Assembly (NCBI RefSeq): GCF_002932875.1
Contig: NZ_PSWS01000058.1
Coordinates: 62,001 to 126,000, forward strand
DNA from: Rathayibacter tritici
Lineage (GTDB): Bacteria; Actinomycetota; Actinomycetes; Actinomycetales; Microbacteriaceae
Direction: 5' to 3'
Length of the DNA: 64,000 bases
Below, piece by piece: positions 49,963 to 59,022 of this stretch. The notes beneath the pieces were generated by a model that saw only the letters and a program-made list of their open reading frames with translations, did not search any database and had not been told where the DNA came from. Made by a program: the position numbers and the translations under genes. Numbering within the stretch: the stretch's first letter is position 1; each line of letters begins with the position of its first letter.

Positions 49963-50122
49963 CTCTTGGACCACCGTGCCGTTTGCAGGAGACGGTGCGA
50001 TTCGCAGGAGACGGTGCGATTCGCAGGGCTCCTGCGTCGGATTGGTGATTCTGCCGCCAAAGGTAGTCGCGAATGGTTCGATTTCCTGCGAATCGGACCA
50101 TCCCCTGCAGATCGAACGGAGG
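49963..50122. repeat. 19-bp direct and inverted repeats
   Basis: TTTGCAGGAGACGGTGCGA (49982) and TTCGCAGGAGACGGTGCGA (50001) are adjacent, followed by a partial copy at 50020. Two inverted copies, CCTGCGAATCGGACCATCC (50085) and CCTGCAGATCGAACGGAGG (50104), are also 19 nt apart. A more decayed copy precedes at about 49963. The block can fold on itself. No open frame of credible composition runs across it. Confidence 0.7.
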
Positions 50123-50130
50123 GATGAGGA

Positions 50131-50220
50131 GGTTGGAGGAGCGGACAGGCGTTGGAGGAGCGCCCGAGGAGCGGACAGGCGTTGGACGGGCGCCCGAGGA
50201 GCGGAGGGGCGTCGGAGGTT
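50131..50220. repeat. Three tandem copies of a 30-bp repeat
   Basis: Units at 50131, 50161 and 50191; core GAGGAGCGGACAGGCGTTGG, with the third copy changed to GAGGAGCGGAGGGGCGTCGG. The third copy runs into the terminator stem. Confidence 0.75.
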
Positions 50221-50231
50221 CCGACGCCCCT
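50205..50231. terminator. Bidirectional terminator between dxs and fadJ-like gene
   Basis: Perfect 12-bp stem AGGGGCGTCGGA / TCCGACGCCCCT with a 3-nt loop, 6 nt from the stop of the convergent gene. Confidence 0.75.
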
Positions 50232-50236
50232 GCGGG

Positions 50237-52360
50237 TCAGGCGACGCCGCGGATGGCGGGGTGGTGGAAGGTGTCTCCGAAGGCGCGCTCGCTGGCGCCG
50301 ACTCGGTCGAGGTAGGGCGTGAGTCCACCCATCTGAAACGGGTAGCCGGCTCCGAGGATCACGCAGAGGTCAACGTCCTCGGCGGCGTGCACGACGTCGT
50401 CGTCCAGCATCCGCTTCACCTCGTCCGCGAGACCCGTCTCGACGCGCAGCCGCAGCTGCTCCGCCGTCATCGGCTCCGTGCCGCCCGCCACGATCGCGAC
50501 CGCGCGCTTGTCGACGCCCTTCACCCGGCCCTTCGCATCGCGCTCGAAGACATGGCCGAGTTCGGCGAGACGGTGCAGGTTGGCACTCTCGAAGAAGCGG
50601 TCGGGGAACGCGGCGTGGTGCGTGTCGAGAACGTGTGCGCCGACCTTGAGGCCGACCAGCTCGAGCAGCTCGAACGGCGTCATCGGCACACCGAACGGAA
50701 CGAGTGACTGCTCGACCACCTCGAACGGGGTGCCGGTGTCGACGGCGTGCATCGCCTCACCCAGGATCTTCGCCAGCACGCGGTTCACCACGAAGCCCGG
50801 GGTGTCGCGAGTGATCACGGCATTCTTCTTCAGCTTCGCGGCGGTCACCATCGCGGTCGAGAGGGTCTCGTCGTCGGTGTGCGGGGTGCGGACCACCTCG
50901 ATCAACGGCATCACCGCGACCGGATTGAAGAAGTGGAAGCCGACGAGTCGCTCCGGGTGCTGCAGCCGCTCGCCGATTCGCTCGACGGAGAGCGAGGAGG
51001 TGTTGGTCGCGAGGACCGCCGTCGGCGAGACGTAGCGCTCGATGTCGGCGAACACCTCCTGCTTCACCGACAGCTCCTCGAAGACGGCCTCGATCACCCA
51101 GTCGGCGTCGGCGAAGTCGGAGCGATCGGTCGTGCCGGTGATCAGCGCGCGCAGGCGGTTGGCGTCGTCGGGGGAGACCCGGCCCTTCGCCAGCAGGGCG
51201 TCGATCTCGGCGCGGATGCCCGCGACCCCCTTGTCGACCCGCTCCTGATCGAGGTCGGTGATAACCACCGGCACCTGGAGGCGACGCAGGAAGAGCAGGG
51301 CGAACTGCGAGGCCATGAGACCCGCGCCGACCACTCCAACCTTCGTGACGGGCTTCGCGAGCGCCCTATCGGGCGCACCGGCCGGACGCTTCGCCCGCTT
51401 CTGCACCAGGTCGAACGCGTAGATGCTCGCGCGGAACTGATCTCCCGAGATCAGGTCGGCCAGCGCCTCATCCTCGGCAGCGAACCCCTCCTCGCGCGTG
51501 GTGTTCTTCGCCGCCTTCAGCAGCTCCAACGCGCGGTACGGCGAGGCGGCGACGGTGCCGATGCGCGACTCCAGCTGCCTGCGCGCGATCGAGATCGCGA
51601 CATCCCACTTGACCAGGCGCTCCAGCTTGCCGGGCGCGTTCGGCCGCTCCACCGTCACGGAGCCTCCGATCACGCCGTCGGCCCAGCGGAGGGAGTCCTC
51701 GAGGAAGGTGGCCGGGGGGAAGATCGCGTCCGCGATGCCGAGATCGAACACCTCCTGGCCCTTGAGGGTGCGGTTGTTCTTCAGCGGGTTCTCGACGACC
51801 ACCTTCAGAGCGTTCTCGATCCCGATCAGGTTCGGCAGCAGCCAGGCGCCGCCCCAGCCCGGGATGATGCCGAGGAAGACCTCGGGAAGACCGAGCGCGG
51901 GGATGGAGGAGTCGACAGTGCGGTAGTCGGCGTTCAGGCCGATCTCGGTGCCGCCGCCGAGCGCGAGTCCGTTGATGAAGGCGAAGGACGGCACTCCCAG
52001 CTCGGCAAGCATCCCGAGCGTGCGGTGGCCCAGGCGCGCGAGCTGGCGGCCGAGCTCGCGGCTGGGTATCGTCCCGACCTTACTGAGGTCGGCTCCCGCG
52101 GCGAGGATGAACGGCTTGCCGGTGACACCGACCGCCTGGATCTCGCCGCGCGAGGCACGCTCCTTCTGCGCGACCAGCACGTCCGCCAGCTCGAAGAGCG
52201 ACGCCGGGCCGAAGGTGTTGGGGCGGGTGTGGTCACGATCGTTGTCGAGCGTGATCAGGGCGAGCGTGCGGCCGCTGGGCAGCGGCACGTCACGGACGTA
52301 GGAGTGGGTGACGACCTCGCCCTCGGCGAGGTCCACGAGGTTCTCGAATCCGTCGAGCAT
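50237..52360 (-). CDS. fadJ: Multifunctional fatty-acid oxidation protein (enoyl-CoA hydratase/3-hydroxyacyl-CoA dehydrogenase)
   Basis: 707 residues. N-terminal crotonase domain with oxyanion-hole segment ILAAGADLSKVGTIP, GGGTEIGLNADYRTV and the catalytic-region LPEVFLGIIPGWGGAW. The NAD-binding Rossmann motif VGVVGAGLMASQFALLFLRR near 340 starts the hydroxyacyl-CoA dehydrogenase, with LATNTSSL, VGFHFFNP and DTPGFVVNR; the C-terminal 3HCDH domain ends the protein. Hydrates and oxidises acyl-CoA intermediates; the thiolase for the last step is the next gene upstream (3-nt gap), so one operon. Confidence 0.94.
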   Translation of the reverse strand: MLDGFENLVDLAEGEVVTHSYVRDVPLPSGRTLALITLDNDRDHTRPNTFGPASLFELADVLVAQKERASRGEIQAVGVTGKPFILAAGADLSKVGTIPSRELGRQLARLGHRTLGMLAELGVPSFAFINGLALGGGTEIGLNADYRTVDSSIPALGLPEVFLGIIPGWGGAWLLPNLIGIENALKVVVENPLKNNRTLKGQEVFDLGIADAIFPPATFLEDSLRWADGVIGGSVTVERPNAPGKLERLVKWDVAISIARRQLESRIGTVAASPYRALELLKAAKNTTREEGFAAEDEALADLISGDQFRASIYAFDLVQKRAKRPAGAPDRALAKPVTKVGVVGAGLMASQFALLFLRRLQVPVVITDLDQERVDKGVAGIRAEIDALLAKGRVSPDDANRLRALITGTTDRSDFADADWVIEAVFEELSVKQEVFADIERYVSPTAVLATNTSSLSVERIGERLQHPERLVGFHFFNPVAVMPLIEVVRTPHTDDETLSTAMVTAAKLKKNAVITRDTPGFVVNRVLAKILGEAMHAVDTGTPFEVVEQSLVPFGVPMTPFELLELVGLKVGAHVLDTHHAAFPDRFFESANLHRLAELGHVFERDAKGRVKGVDKRAVAIVAGGTEPMTAEQLRLRVETGLADEVKRMLDDDVVHAAEDVDLCVILGAGYPFQMGGLTPYLDRVGASERAFGDTFHHPAIRGVA

Positions 52361-52363
52361 GGG

Positions 52364-53578
52364 TCAGCGTCCCTTCCGTCGTCCGCGCTTGCCGTCGAAG
52401 TGCGGGTTCTCCCAGATCACCGTGCCGCCCTGGCCAAGGCCCACGCAGAGCGCGGTCAGGCCGTAGCGCACCTCGGGGTGCGCCTCGAACTGCCGGGCGA
52501 GCTGGATCATCAGCCGCACGCCGGAGGAGGCGAGCGGATGGCCGACCGCGATCGCTCCGCCGTACTCGTTGACCCGCGGGTCGTCGTCATCGAGGCCGAA
52601 GTGGTCGAGGAAGGAGAGCACCTGCACGGCGAATGCCTCGTTGAGCTCGAACAGCCCGATGTCCTCGACACTCAGGCCCGCCTTGCGGAGTGCCTTTTCG
52701 GTCGACGGAACGGGTCCGATGCCCATGATCTCCGGCTCGACTCCCGCGTAGGCGAAGCTCACCATCCGCATCTTCGTGGACAGACCCAGCTCCTTCGCCG
52801 CCTCCGCGCTCGCCAGAAGCGACACGGTCGCGCCGTCGTTGAGTCCGGAGGAGTTGCCCGCGGTGACGCGGCCGTGCGGGCGGAAGGGGGTGCGGAGTCC
52901 CGCGAGCCCCTCCAGGGTCGTCTCGGGGCGCGGCGCTTCGTCGGCCGTCGCGAGGCCCCAGCCGGAGGCGCTGCGCGTCGCGACCGGCACCAGGTCGGGC
53001 TGGATGCTGCCGGCGGAGTACGCGGCGGCGAGCTTCTGCTGACTGCGCAGGGCGTAGTGGTCGGCGCGCTCCTTCGTCAAATGCGGGAACCGGTCGTGGA
53101 TCCGCTCGGCCGTGCGGCCCATAGTGAGTGCGTCCTCGCCGACCAGGCGCTCCGAGAGGAAACGCGGGTTCGGATCGGCGCCGGAGCCCATCGGATGCCG
53201 GCCCATGTGCTCCACCCCGCCCGCCAAGACGACGTCGTAGGCGCCGAACGCGATGCCGCCAGCGGTGGCCGTGACCGAGGTCATCGCTCCGGCACACATG
53301 CGGTCGATGGCGAAGCCGGGCACCGACGTCGGCAGTCCGGCGAGCAGCGCCGCCGTTCGACCGAGGGTCAGACCCTGGTCGCCCTGCTGGGTGGTGGCGG
53401 CAATCGCCACCTCGTCGACCCGTTCTTTCGGCAGCGCACCGTTGCGCTCCAGCAGCCCGATCATCGCCTTGACGACGAGGTCGTCGGCTCGGGTCTGCCA
53501 GTACATGCCCTTCTCGCCGGCACGCCCGAACGGAGTACGGACTCCATCCACGAACACGACTTCGGATCTCTCGGCCAC
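52364..53578 (-). CDS. fadA: Acetyl-CoA C-acyltransferase (thiolase)
   Basis: 404 residues from GTG 53578, which follows GGGAGG and gives the usual start MAERSEVVFVDGVRTPFGRA. The active-site Cys lies in DRMCAGAMTSV near 95; the His in GGAIAVGHPLASSG and the second Cys in LCVGLGQGG near the C-terminus complete the triad. Completes beta-oxidation with the fadJ-like gene downstream. An upstream in-frame ATG at 53626 is less likely. Confidence 0.94.
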   Translation of the reverse strand: MAERSEVVFVDGVRTPFGRAGEKGMYWQTRADDLVVKAMIGLLERNGALPKERVDEVAIAATTQQGDQGLTLGRTAALLAGLPTSVPGFAIDRMCAGAMTSVTATAGGIAFGAYDVVLAGGVEHMGRHPMGSGADPNPRFLSERLVGEDALTMGRTAERIHDRFPHLTKERADHYALRSQQKLAAAYSAGSIQPDLVPVATRSASGWGLATADEAPRPETTLEGLAGLRTPFRPHGRVTAGNSSGLNDGATVSLLASAEAAKELGLSTKMRMVSFAYAGVEPEIMGIGPVPSTEKALRKAGLSVEDIGLFELNEAFAVQVLSFLDHFGLDDDDPRVNEYGGAIAVGHPLASSGVRLMIQLARQFEAHPEVRYGLTALCVGLGQGGTVIWENPHFDGKRGRRKGR

Positions 53579-53653
53579 AATGCCTCCCAGGAACTCACGG
53601 TCGCCGTCGATCGTAGGAACCGGCACCGCGCAGCCGGAATCCTTTGCCGCTTC

Positions 53654-54853
53654 CTACGAAGGGGTTTCGGTGCCGTCGGTCGGCGCTTGGGCCGCTTCGA
53701 CAAACGCAGTCGCGATCGAGCCCGACGTCGCCTCGACCTGCCAGGCACGGGCGCCGGCGCGGCTCAGCTCGGCGGCGACCGTCTCCGCGGTCAGCGGCTC
53801 CGGCGGGTTCCAGGCCACCCGGCGCAGCAACTCCGGAGTAAGCAGATTCTCGACCGGCAGCGAGAGCAGCTCGGCGATCTCGGTGACGACAGCGCGTCCC
53901 GCCTTCAGGCGCGCGTCGGCGGCAGGGTTGCGGTCGCCCCAGGCACGGGGCGGGGGGAGCGTGTCGGCCGCCGGGCGAGTCACGCTCGGCAGGTCCTCCG
54001 TCGTCGTCGCGCGCTCAATAGCGGCCCACCAGCGCTCAACCTCGCCGCGGCTGGCGCGGCCGGTGAAGTCGCGGCGGCCGGAGAGCTGGCCGATGCTGGT
54101 CGGGATGTTGCGGGCGACGGCGATGATCGAGGCATCGGGGATCAGACGTCCGGGGGCGATGTCGCGTTCGCGCGCGAAAGCGTCACGGGCCAGCCAGAGC
54201 TCCCGCGCCACGGCGAGGGGACGCGGCCCACGGAGAGAGTGCATGCCGGAGAGGCGGCGCCACGGGTCCGGCGGGACGACCTTGGGAGCTCGGGCGAGGG
54301 TCGCCTCGAACTCCTCGCGGGCGATGCGCGTTTTGCGCGCGGCAGTGAGCATCTCCTGCATGCGGTCGCGCAGATCGACGAGCAGCTCGACGTCCTGTGC
54401 TGCATATACGAGCCAGCTCTGCGGGAGGGGGCGAGTCGACCAATCCGCGGCCGAATGCTCCTTCGCGAGGTGGATGCCGAGCAGGTCCTCGACGACGGCG
54501 CCGAGGCCGACCCTGGCCAGACCGAGGAGCCGGGCGGCGAGCTCGGTGTCGAAGATCCGCACCGGGTCAAGGCCCACCTCGCGCAGACAGGCGAGGTCCT
54601 GGCTGGCGGCGTGCAGCACCCACTCCTCCTGCCCGATGACCGCCTGCAGGGCGTCCATCCGCCCGATGGCTGGGGGATCGAAGAGGAAGGCGCCGGCGCC
54701 GCGCCGATAGACCTGGATCAGGTAGGCGCGCTGCGAGTAGGTGAAGCCGGAGGCACGCTCGGCGTCGACAGCGACGGGGCCCTCGCCTGCGGCGAGAGCG
54801 TCGACCGCGGCGAGGAACTCGTCGGGCGTGGTGAGGACACGATATTCAGTCAC
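53654..54853 (-). CDS. RNase D-like 3'-5' exonuclease with HRDC domain
   Basis: 399 residues. A DEDD exonuclease domain: DxE in VAVDAERASGFTYSQ, the second motif in LHAASQDLACLREVG, and the third YAAQDVELLVDLRD (DEDDy type with Tyr). The HRDC helical domain (about 210-280) follows, with AFARERDIAPGRLIPDASII. Likely processes tRNA or structured RNA 3' ends. It overlaps the upstream DUF3000 gene by 8 nt, a conserved pairing in actinobacteria. Confidence 0.93.
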   Translation of the reverse strand: MTEYRVLTTPDEFLAAVDALAAGEGPVAVDAERASGFTYSQRAYLIQVYRRGAGAFLFDPPAIGRMDALQAVIGQEEWVLHAASQDLACLREVGLDPVRIFDTELAARLLGLARVGLGAVVEDLLGIHLAKEHSAADWSTRPLPQSWLVYAAQDVELLVDLRDRMQEMLTAARKTRIAREEFEATLARAPKVVPPDPWRRLSGMHSLRGPRPLAVARELWLARDAFARERDIAPGRLIPDASIIAVARNIPTSIGQLSGRRDFTGRASRGEVERWWAAIERATTTEDLPSVTRPAADTLPPPRAWGDRNPAADARLKAGRAVVTEIAELLSLPVENLLTPELLRRVAWNPPEPLTAETVAAELSRAGARAWQVEATSGSIATAFVEAAQAPTDGTETPS

Positions 54854-55445
54854 GGTTGTTCCGTCGGAAGGCGAGCGAGGTCACACCGTCGCTCGATACG
54901 GGCGGGAGACCCGCGAGCATGCACAACAGTTCCCCCCACCCTTCCACGTGTGCGGCGAGGTGCGCATCATCCGGACTCCAGGAGGCGCGGATCTCGATCT
55001 GGGCACCGTCGCCCTGCGCGGCGAGTTCGCCGAAGCCGGTGGAGAGGACCTTGGTGGCTGTACCGGACGCCGCGGAGTAGACGGCACCACGCGCCTCAAG
55101 CGCGTCGATGAGCCAGGACCAGGCGACCTCGGCGAGGAAGGGGTCGGTGCCGATCTCGACCTCGAGCGGCGCCTGGGCGAAGCACACGACGCGGAAAGGT
55201 CCGCCCCACTGCTCCGGCTCGTCGCGGTCGTAGAGCAGGATGAAGCGGCCGGTGCCCAAATCGGAGTCGCGGCCGTGCGCGGCCGGCGAGACGTCGCCCG
55301 AGAGGGCGAGCGCCCACGGAGCGAGGCCGGAGGGCGAGGCGATCTCGGACACGGTCAGCTCGGCGCGCGTCGCAGCAGCGCGGATCGAGTCCGTCGCGAC
55401 CCGGAACTCCTCGGGGAGCTGGGACGACGCTGAGAACTCGGGCAC
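54846..55445 (-). CDS. DUF3000 protein
   Basis: 199 residues, actinobacterial family without a known role. Blocks: GLAPWALALSGDVSPAAHGR, TGRFILLYDRDEPEQWGGPF, EVAWSWLIDALEARGAVYSA and GDGAQIEIRASWSPDD. GTG at 55445 was chosen because a TATTCT hexamer ends 6 nt before it and the family usually starts near here. It overlaps the RNase D gene by 8 nt. Confidence 0.9.
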   Translation of the reverse strand: MPEFSASSQLPEEFRVATDSIRAAATRAELTVSEIASPSGLAPWALALSGDVSPAAHGRDSDLGTGRFILLYDRDEPEQWGGPFRVVCFAQAPLEVEIGTDPFLAEVAWSWLIDALEARGAVYSAASGTATKVLSTGFGELAAQGDGAQIEIRASWSPDDAHLAAHVEGWGELLCMLAGLPPVSSDGVTSLAFRRNNRD

Positions 55446-55451
55446 GAGTGC

Positions 55452-55457
55452 AGAATA
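55452..55457 (-). promoter_or_regulatory. -10 hexamer of leaderless DUF3000 gene
   Basis: TATTCT on the minus strand, then gcactc, then GTG at 55445. Confidence 0.5.
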
Positions 55458-55516
55458 GGGTTCCAACGCGCCAGGGACGCGGAGGCACGCCGGACGCGGC
55501 CGGTCAGCTCGGCCGG

Positions 55517-56221
55517 TCAGCTCGCGCGACTCCAGCGGGTGTACACGGCCCCGCAGTCGTCGGCCGCCAGCAGAACGAGCGTGTAGGCGTCGTCCACCTC
55601 GGCCGCACCGGTCGCGACCGGCAGGCCGGGGAGGACGACGCGCGGCGACGTGGTGAGGCAGAGCTCGTCAACCCGGCCGGAGGCGAGGAACTGCCCGGAG
55701 AGGGAGGCGCCGCCCTCGCAGACCACGCGGTGCAGTCCGCGCGCGGCGAGCGCGTCCAGCAGCGCGTCCACGCCGAGGCGGTCCGAGTCGGACGGGACTG
55801 CGACCACCTCGACTCCGACAGGGAGCCCTTCGATCGGGCCGCGCGACTCCGGGACCAGCAGGAGAACCCGAGAACCCTCCTCCAGTTCGAGGCGGTGCCC
55901 GACGAGATCGCCCGAGGCGGAGACCACGGCGAGCGGAACTCGCTTGGGCACTCGGTAGCCCTCGGCGCGGACACTCGCCGCTCCGACGAGGACCACGTCG
56001 GCCTGCTCGCGGATCACACCCAGGATCGTGCGGTCGACCCGATTGGTGAGGGTCTCGCTGGTGCCGTCGGCGCCGATGCTCGAGCCGGTGACGCTTGCGA
56101 TCATGTTCAGCCGCACCCGCACCGTGTCGGCGGGGCGCCACGCGTCGACGACGGCCGCGCGCGCTCCCTCCTCGCCGAAAACGATCGGGGGTCCGGTGGG
56201 AACCAGCTGCCGGAGGATCAT
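55517..56221 (-). CDS. RibD C-terminal/dihydrofolate-reductase-fold protein
   Basis: 234 residues. The pyrimidine-reductase fold shows in RVRLNMIASVTGSSIGADGT, ADVVLVGAASVRAEGYR and RVVCEGGASLSGQFLASG. Members reduce a pyrimidine or pterin substrate with NADPH, but an isolated domain without the deaminase half cannot be assigned to riboflavin synthesis. Overlaps sufE by 4 nt, suggesting a common transcript. Confidence 0.88.
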   Translation of the reverse strand: MILRQLVPTGPPIVFGEEGARAAVVDAWRPADTVRVRLNMIASVTGSSIGADGTSETLTNRVDRTILGVIREQADVVLVGAASVRAEGYRVPKRVPLAVVSASGDLVGHRLELEEGSRVLLLVPESRGPIEGLPVGVEVVAVPSDSDRLGVDALLDALAARGLHRVVCEGGASLSGQFLASGRVDELCLTTSPRVVLPGLPVATGAAEVDDAYTLVLLAADDCGAVYTRWSRAS

Positions 56222-56655
56222 GCGGCCAGGTGCGCGCGAACCTGGCGCTTGGTGCGGCCGAGCAGCGCGGTCATCCCACGCAGGCGCAGCGGCGACACTG
56301 CCTCCGAGAGGCCGATGGTCTGCGGGAAGTCGTCCGGGACGGCGAGCACCTGCTCGGGGGTGAGCCCGGCGAGCCCCTGCGCCAGGATCGATGCGAAGCC
56401 GCGGGTCGTCGGCGCCTCGCGGGGAGCCGTCGCGTGCAAGTGCACGATGCCTCCTTCAACGTCGACGACGATGAACACGGGCGCCTGGCACTCCTCGACG
56501 CGCTCGAAGAGGTCGGGGTGGTCGCGGTAGCGCTCTGGCAGCTCGGGGAGCTCGTTCGAGAACTCGAGGAGCAGCTGCAGACGCTCCGGCTTCTCGAGGG
56601 CGAGGAACTCCTCGCGGATGGTGCGCAGAGCGTCGGGGAGCGTCGAGTCAGTCAT
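56218..56655 (-). CDS. sufE: SufE family Fe-S assembly protein
   Basis: 145 residues. SufE takes persulfide sulfur from SufS and passes it to the scaffold. The acceptor cysteine is Cys56 in VEECQAPVFIVVDVE; ATAPREAPTTRGFASILAQG and SPLRLRGMTALLGRTKRQV are family blocks. Directly downstream on this strand is the RibD-like gene (4-nt overlap); upstream lies a large inverted repeat and the rhodanese gene. No sufBCDS in the window. Confidence 0.93.
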   Translation of the reverse strand: MTDSTLPDALRTIREEFLALEKPERLQLLLEFSNELPELPERYRDHPDLFERVEECQAPVFIVVDVEGGIVHLHATAPREAPTTRGFASILAQGLAGLTPEQVLAVPDDFPQTIGLSEAVSPLRLRGMTALLGRTKRQVRAHLAA

Positions 56656-56695
56656 CGGGTCCAGTGTCTCATCGGGATGCGGGGCGAAGGGCCCT

Positions 56696-56764
56696 CACAC
56701 CGAAGGCCGAGAGGTCCGATTCGGCCCACATTGGGTCATCTCGGCGCACTCGGCCTTCGTTGTG
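56696..56764 (-). terminator. Large inverted repeat between sseA and sufE
   Basis: Arms of 16 bp with one mismatch (CACACCGAAGGCCGAG and CTCGGCCTTCGTTGTG) around a 37-nt loop, and an inner GCCCA-cat-TGGGT hairpin. It begins 5 nt after the sseA stop, so it probably terminates sseA. Its size and double structure are more than a simple terminator needs. Confidence 0.55.
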
Positions 56765-56768
56765 ACGC

Positions 56769-57671
56769 TCAGCGGGCAGCGGGGGCCTCGCCGGGCTCGG
56801 CGCCCTGCACGATCGGGACGCGCACGGCGCTGCCCCACTCCGTCCAGGAGCCGTCGTAGTTGCGGACGCCCTCGAAGCCCAGGAGGTGGGTCAGCACGAA
56901 CCAGGTGTGGGCGGAGCGCTCGCCGATGCGGCAGTAGGCGATCACGGAGTCGCCGTCCTTCAAACCGGCGCCTTCGCGATAGATGCCGTTCAGCTCGTCC
57001 AGGGGCCGGAAGGTGCCGTCCTCGGCTGCGGCCCTGCCCCACGGCACGTTCTGCGCGCTCGGGATGTGGCCGGCCCGCAGAGAGCCCTCCTCCGGGTAGG
57101 CCGGCGCGGTGGTGCGCTGGCCGGTGAACTCCTCGGGGGAACGGACATCGATCAGCGGGTTGCCGAAGTGAGCGAGCACGTCGTCCTTGAACGCGCGGAT
57201 CTCGGCGTCACTGCGCTCGAGCACCGGGTACTCGGCCCGCTCCGGTGAGGAGGCCTCGGTGGTCGTCGGGCGGCCCTCGGCGATCCACTTGTCGCGCCCG
57301 CCGTCCAGCAAGCGCACATCCGCGTGACCGAAAAGGGTGAAGACCCAGAGCGCGTACGCGGCCCACCAGTTGTTCTTGTCGCCGTAGATGACGACGGTGG
57401 TGTCGCGGGCGATGCCCTTGCCGCCGACGAGCGCGGCGAACGCGGCTCCGTCGATGTAGTCGCGCTGCACCGGGTCATTGAGGTCGGTGTGCCAGTCGAT
57501 CTTGACCGAGCCGGGGATGTGGCCGGTCTCGTAGAGCAGGACGTCCTCGTCGGACTCGACGATGACCAGGCCGGGAGTGCCGAGGCGCTGCTCGAGCCAG
57601 TCGGCGCTGACGAGCCGCTCGGGGTGCGCGTAGGAGGCGAACTTCGGAGACGGATCGGTTTCGACGGACAA
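56769..57671 (-). CDS. sseA: Thiosulfate/3-mercaptopyruvate sulfurtransferase (rhodanese)
   Basis: 300 residues, two rhodanese domains. Inactive N-terminal domain with [20 protein letters not shown] and [20 protein letters not shown]. The C-terminal domain carries the persulfide Cys247 in [14 protein letters not shown], typical of the CysA/SseA type. Transfers sulfane sulfur to thiophilic acceptors; its position next to sufE suggests a sulfur-trafficking neighbourhood. ATG at 57671. Confidence 0.95.
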   Translation of the reverse strand: MSVETDPSPKFASYAHPERLVSADWLEQRLGTPGLVIVESDEDVLLYETGHIPGSVKIDWHTDLNDPVQRDYIDGAAFAALVGGKGIARDTTVVIYGDKNNWWAAYALWVFTLFGHADVRLLDGGRDKWIAEGRPTTTEASSPERAEYPVLERSDAEIRAFKDDVLAHFGNPLIDVRSPEEFTGQRTTAPAYPEEGSLRAGHIPSAQNVPWGRAAAEDGTFRPLDELNGIYREGAGLKDGDSVIAYCRIGERSAHTWFVLTHLLGFEGVRNYDGSWTEWGSAVRVPIVQGAEPGEAPAAR

Positions 57672-57882
57672 GGAGGACCTCCAGAATGGTGCGCGGAGCG
57701 CGGGCGTGATTCCACGGCGGGCTACGCTGGAGCCCGCCCTTCAGCGACAGTACGCGTCCGCGGACGACGCCGCACGGAGGGCGCCGTAAGAGTTCGACAC
57801 AGAACCGCGGCGGCTCCGTGCCCGGCGCGGCCGCCGCCCGTGAGCGCACCGGCCCCCGCCCTGCGCAGGATGCGAGACGCGA

Positions 57883-58929
57883 GTGAGCCCCGACGACGTC
57901 CGATCGACGAGCAGCCTGACTGCGCGCTCGCCCCAGATCAGCGGGCACGAGATCGCGTCGACCCTGGTACCCCCGCGCCAGTTCGAGGGCGCCACGTTCG
58001 AGAGCTACCGCCCCGACCCCGAGTACCCCTCGCAGGCCGCAGCGGTCGAAGCGCTGCGTGCGTTCGCGGCGGGAGGCGGGTCCACGGGCGGCGGAGGCGG
58101 CTTCCTCGGCTTCGGGAGGAAGAAGGCGCCGGCGCTCAAGCCGGGCGTCTACCTCGACGGCGGCTTCGGCGTCGGCAAGACCCACCTGCTCGCGGCGATC
58201 TGGCACGCGGTGCCGGGACGCACCTCCTTCGGCACCTTCATCGAGTACACCGCGCTCGTCGGCGCCCTCGGCTACGCGGCGACCGTCTCGCTCCTCAAGG
58301 GCTCTGCGCTGCTCTGCATCGACGAGTTCGAGCTGGACGACCCGGGCGACACGATGCTGATGACGCGCTTGCTGGGCGAGCTCGTCGCCTCCGGAACCCG
58401 CATCGCGGCGACCTCGAACACTCCGCCGAACGCTCTGGGGGAGGGACGCTTCGCCGCCGCCGACTTCCTCCGCGAGATCCAGTCGATGGCCGCGCACTTC
58501 GACACGATGCGGATCGACGGCACCGACTACCGGCGCCGCGACATCGAGGGCCATGCCGTGGTGCGCACCGATGCCGAGATCGACGCGCTCGTCGCGGCCG
58601 CCCCGACCGGCTCCGTCGTCACGGACGATTCCTTCGCCGACGCGGTGCGCCATCTGGGGACAGTGCACCCCTCGCGCTACATCAAGGTAATCGACGGCGT
58701 CGACACGATCGTGCTTCGCGACGTCGCGACCCTCACCGACCAGACCGACGCGTTGCGCCTGGTGGCGTTCATCGACCGGGTCTACGACGCGCAGATCCCG
58801 GTGCTCGCCTCCGGGACGCCGCTGGACGAGGTCTTCGGCGGCGACATGCTCAGCGGCGGCTATCGGAAGAAGTACCTGCGCTCGATGTCGCGCCTGATCG
58901 CGCTGACCTCGATGGCGGCGCGCTCCTAG
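57883..58929 (+). CDS. zapE: Cell division protein ZapE (AFG1-like ATPase)
   Basis: 348 residues, P-loop ATPase. Walker A DGGFGVGKTHLL near 90, Walker B LLCIDEFELDDPGDTMLM near 145, the sensor region ATSNTPPNALGEGRFAAADF, and FDTMRIDGTDYRRRD. In proteobacteria ZapE associates with the divisome; the actinobacterial role is less studied. A Gly-rich loop (GGGSTGGGGG) precedes Walker A. GTG start at 57883. Its promoter probably lies in the 211-nt gap to the divergent sseA. Confidence 0.92.
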   Translation: MSPDDVRSTSSLTARSPQISGHEIASTLVPPRQFEGATFESYRPDPEYPSQAAAVEALRAFAAGGGSTGGGGGFLGFGRKKAPALKPGVYLDGGFGVGKTHLLAAIWHAVPGRTSFGTFIEYTALVGALGYAATVSLLKGSALLCIDEFELDDPGDTMLMTRLLGELVASGTRIAATSNTPPNALGEGRFAAADFLREIQSMAAHFDTMRIDGTDYRRRDIEGHAVVRTDAEIDALVAAAPTGSVVTDDSFADAVRHLGTVHPSRYIKVIDGVDTIVLRDVATLTDQTDALRLVAFIDRVYDAQIPVLASGTPLDEVFGGDMLSGGYRKKYLRSMSRLIALTSMAARS

Positions 58930-59022
58930 CTCCGGATCGGCGCATCTCCGACGAACCCGGGACCGTCATCGGTACCGATCGCCAGCGCTGCGTCACGCGC
59001 TTGTTACACGGCGGCCCCATCC

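Noticed and set aside
49963-50220. Possible CRISPR array
   Set aside because: The repeats are tandem or inverted without unique spacers of equal length, and no cas gene is near.
49825-50328. Minus-strand frame across the repeat region downstream of dxs
   Set aside because: Only translates the tandem repeats (APRAPVQRLSAPRALLQRL) and crosses the terminator.
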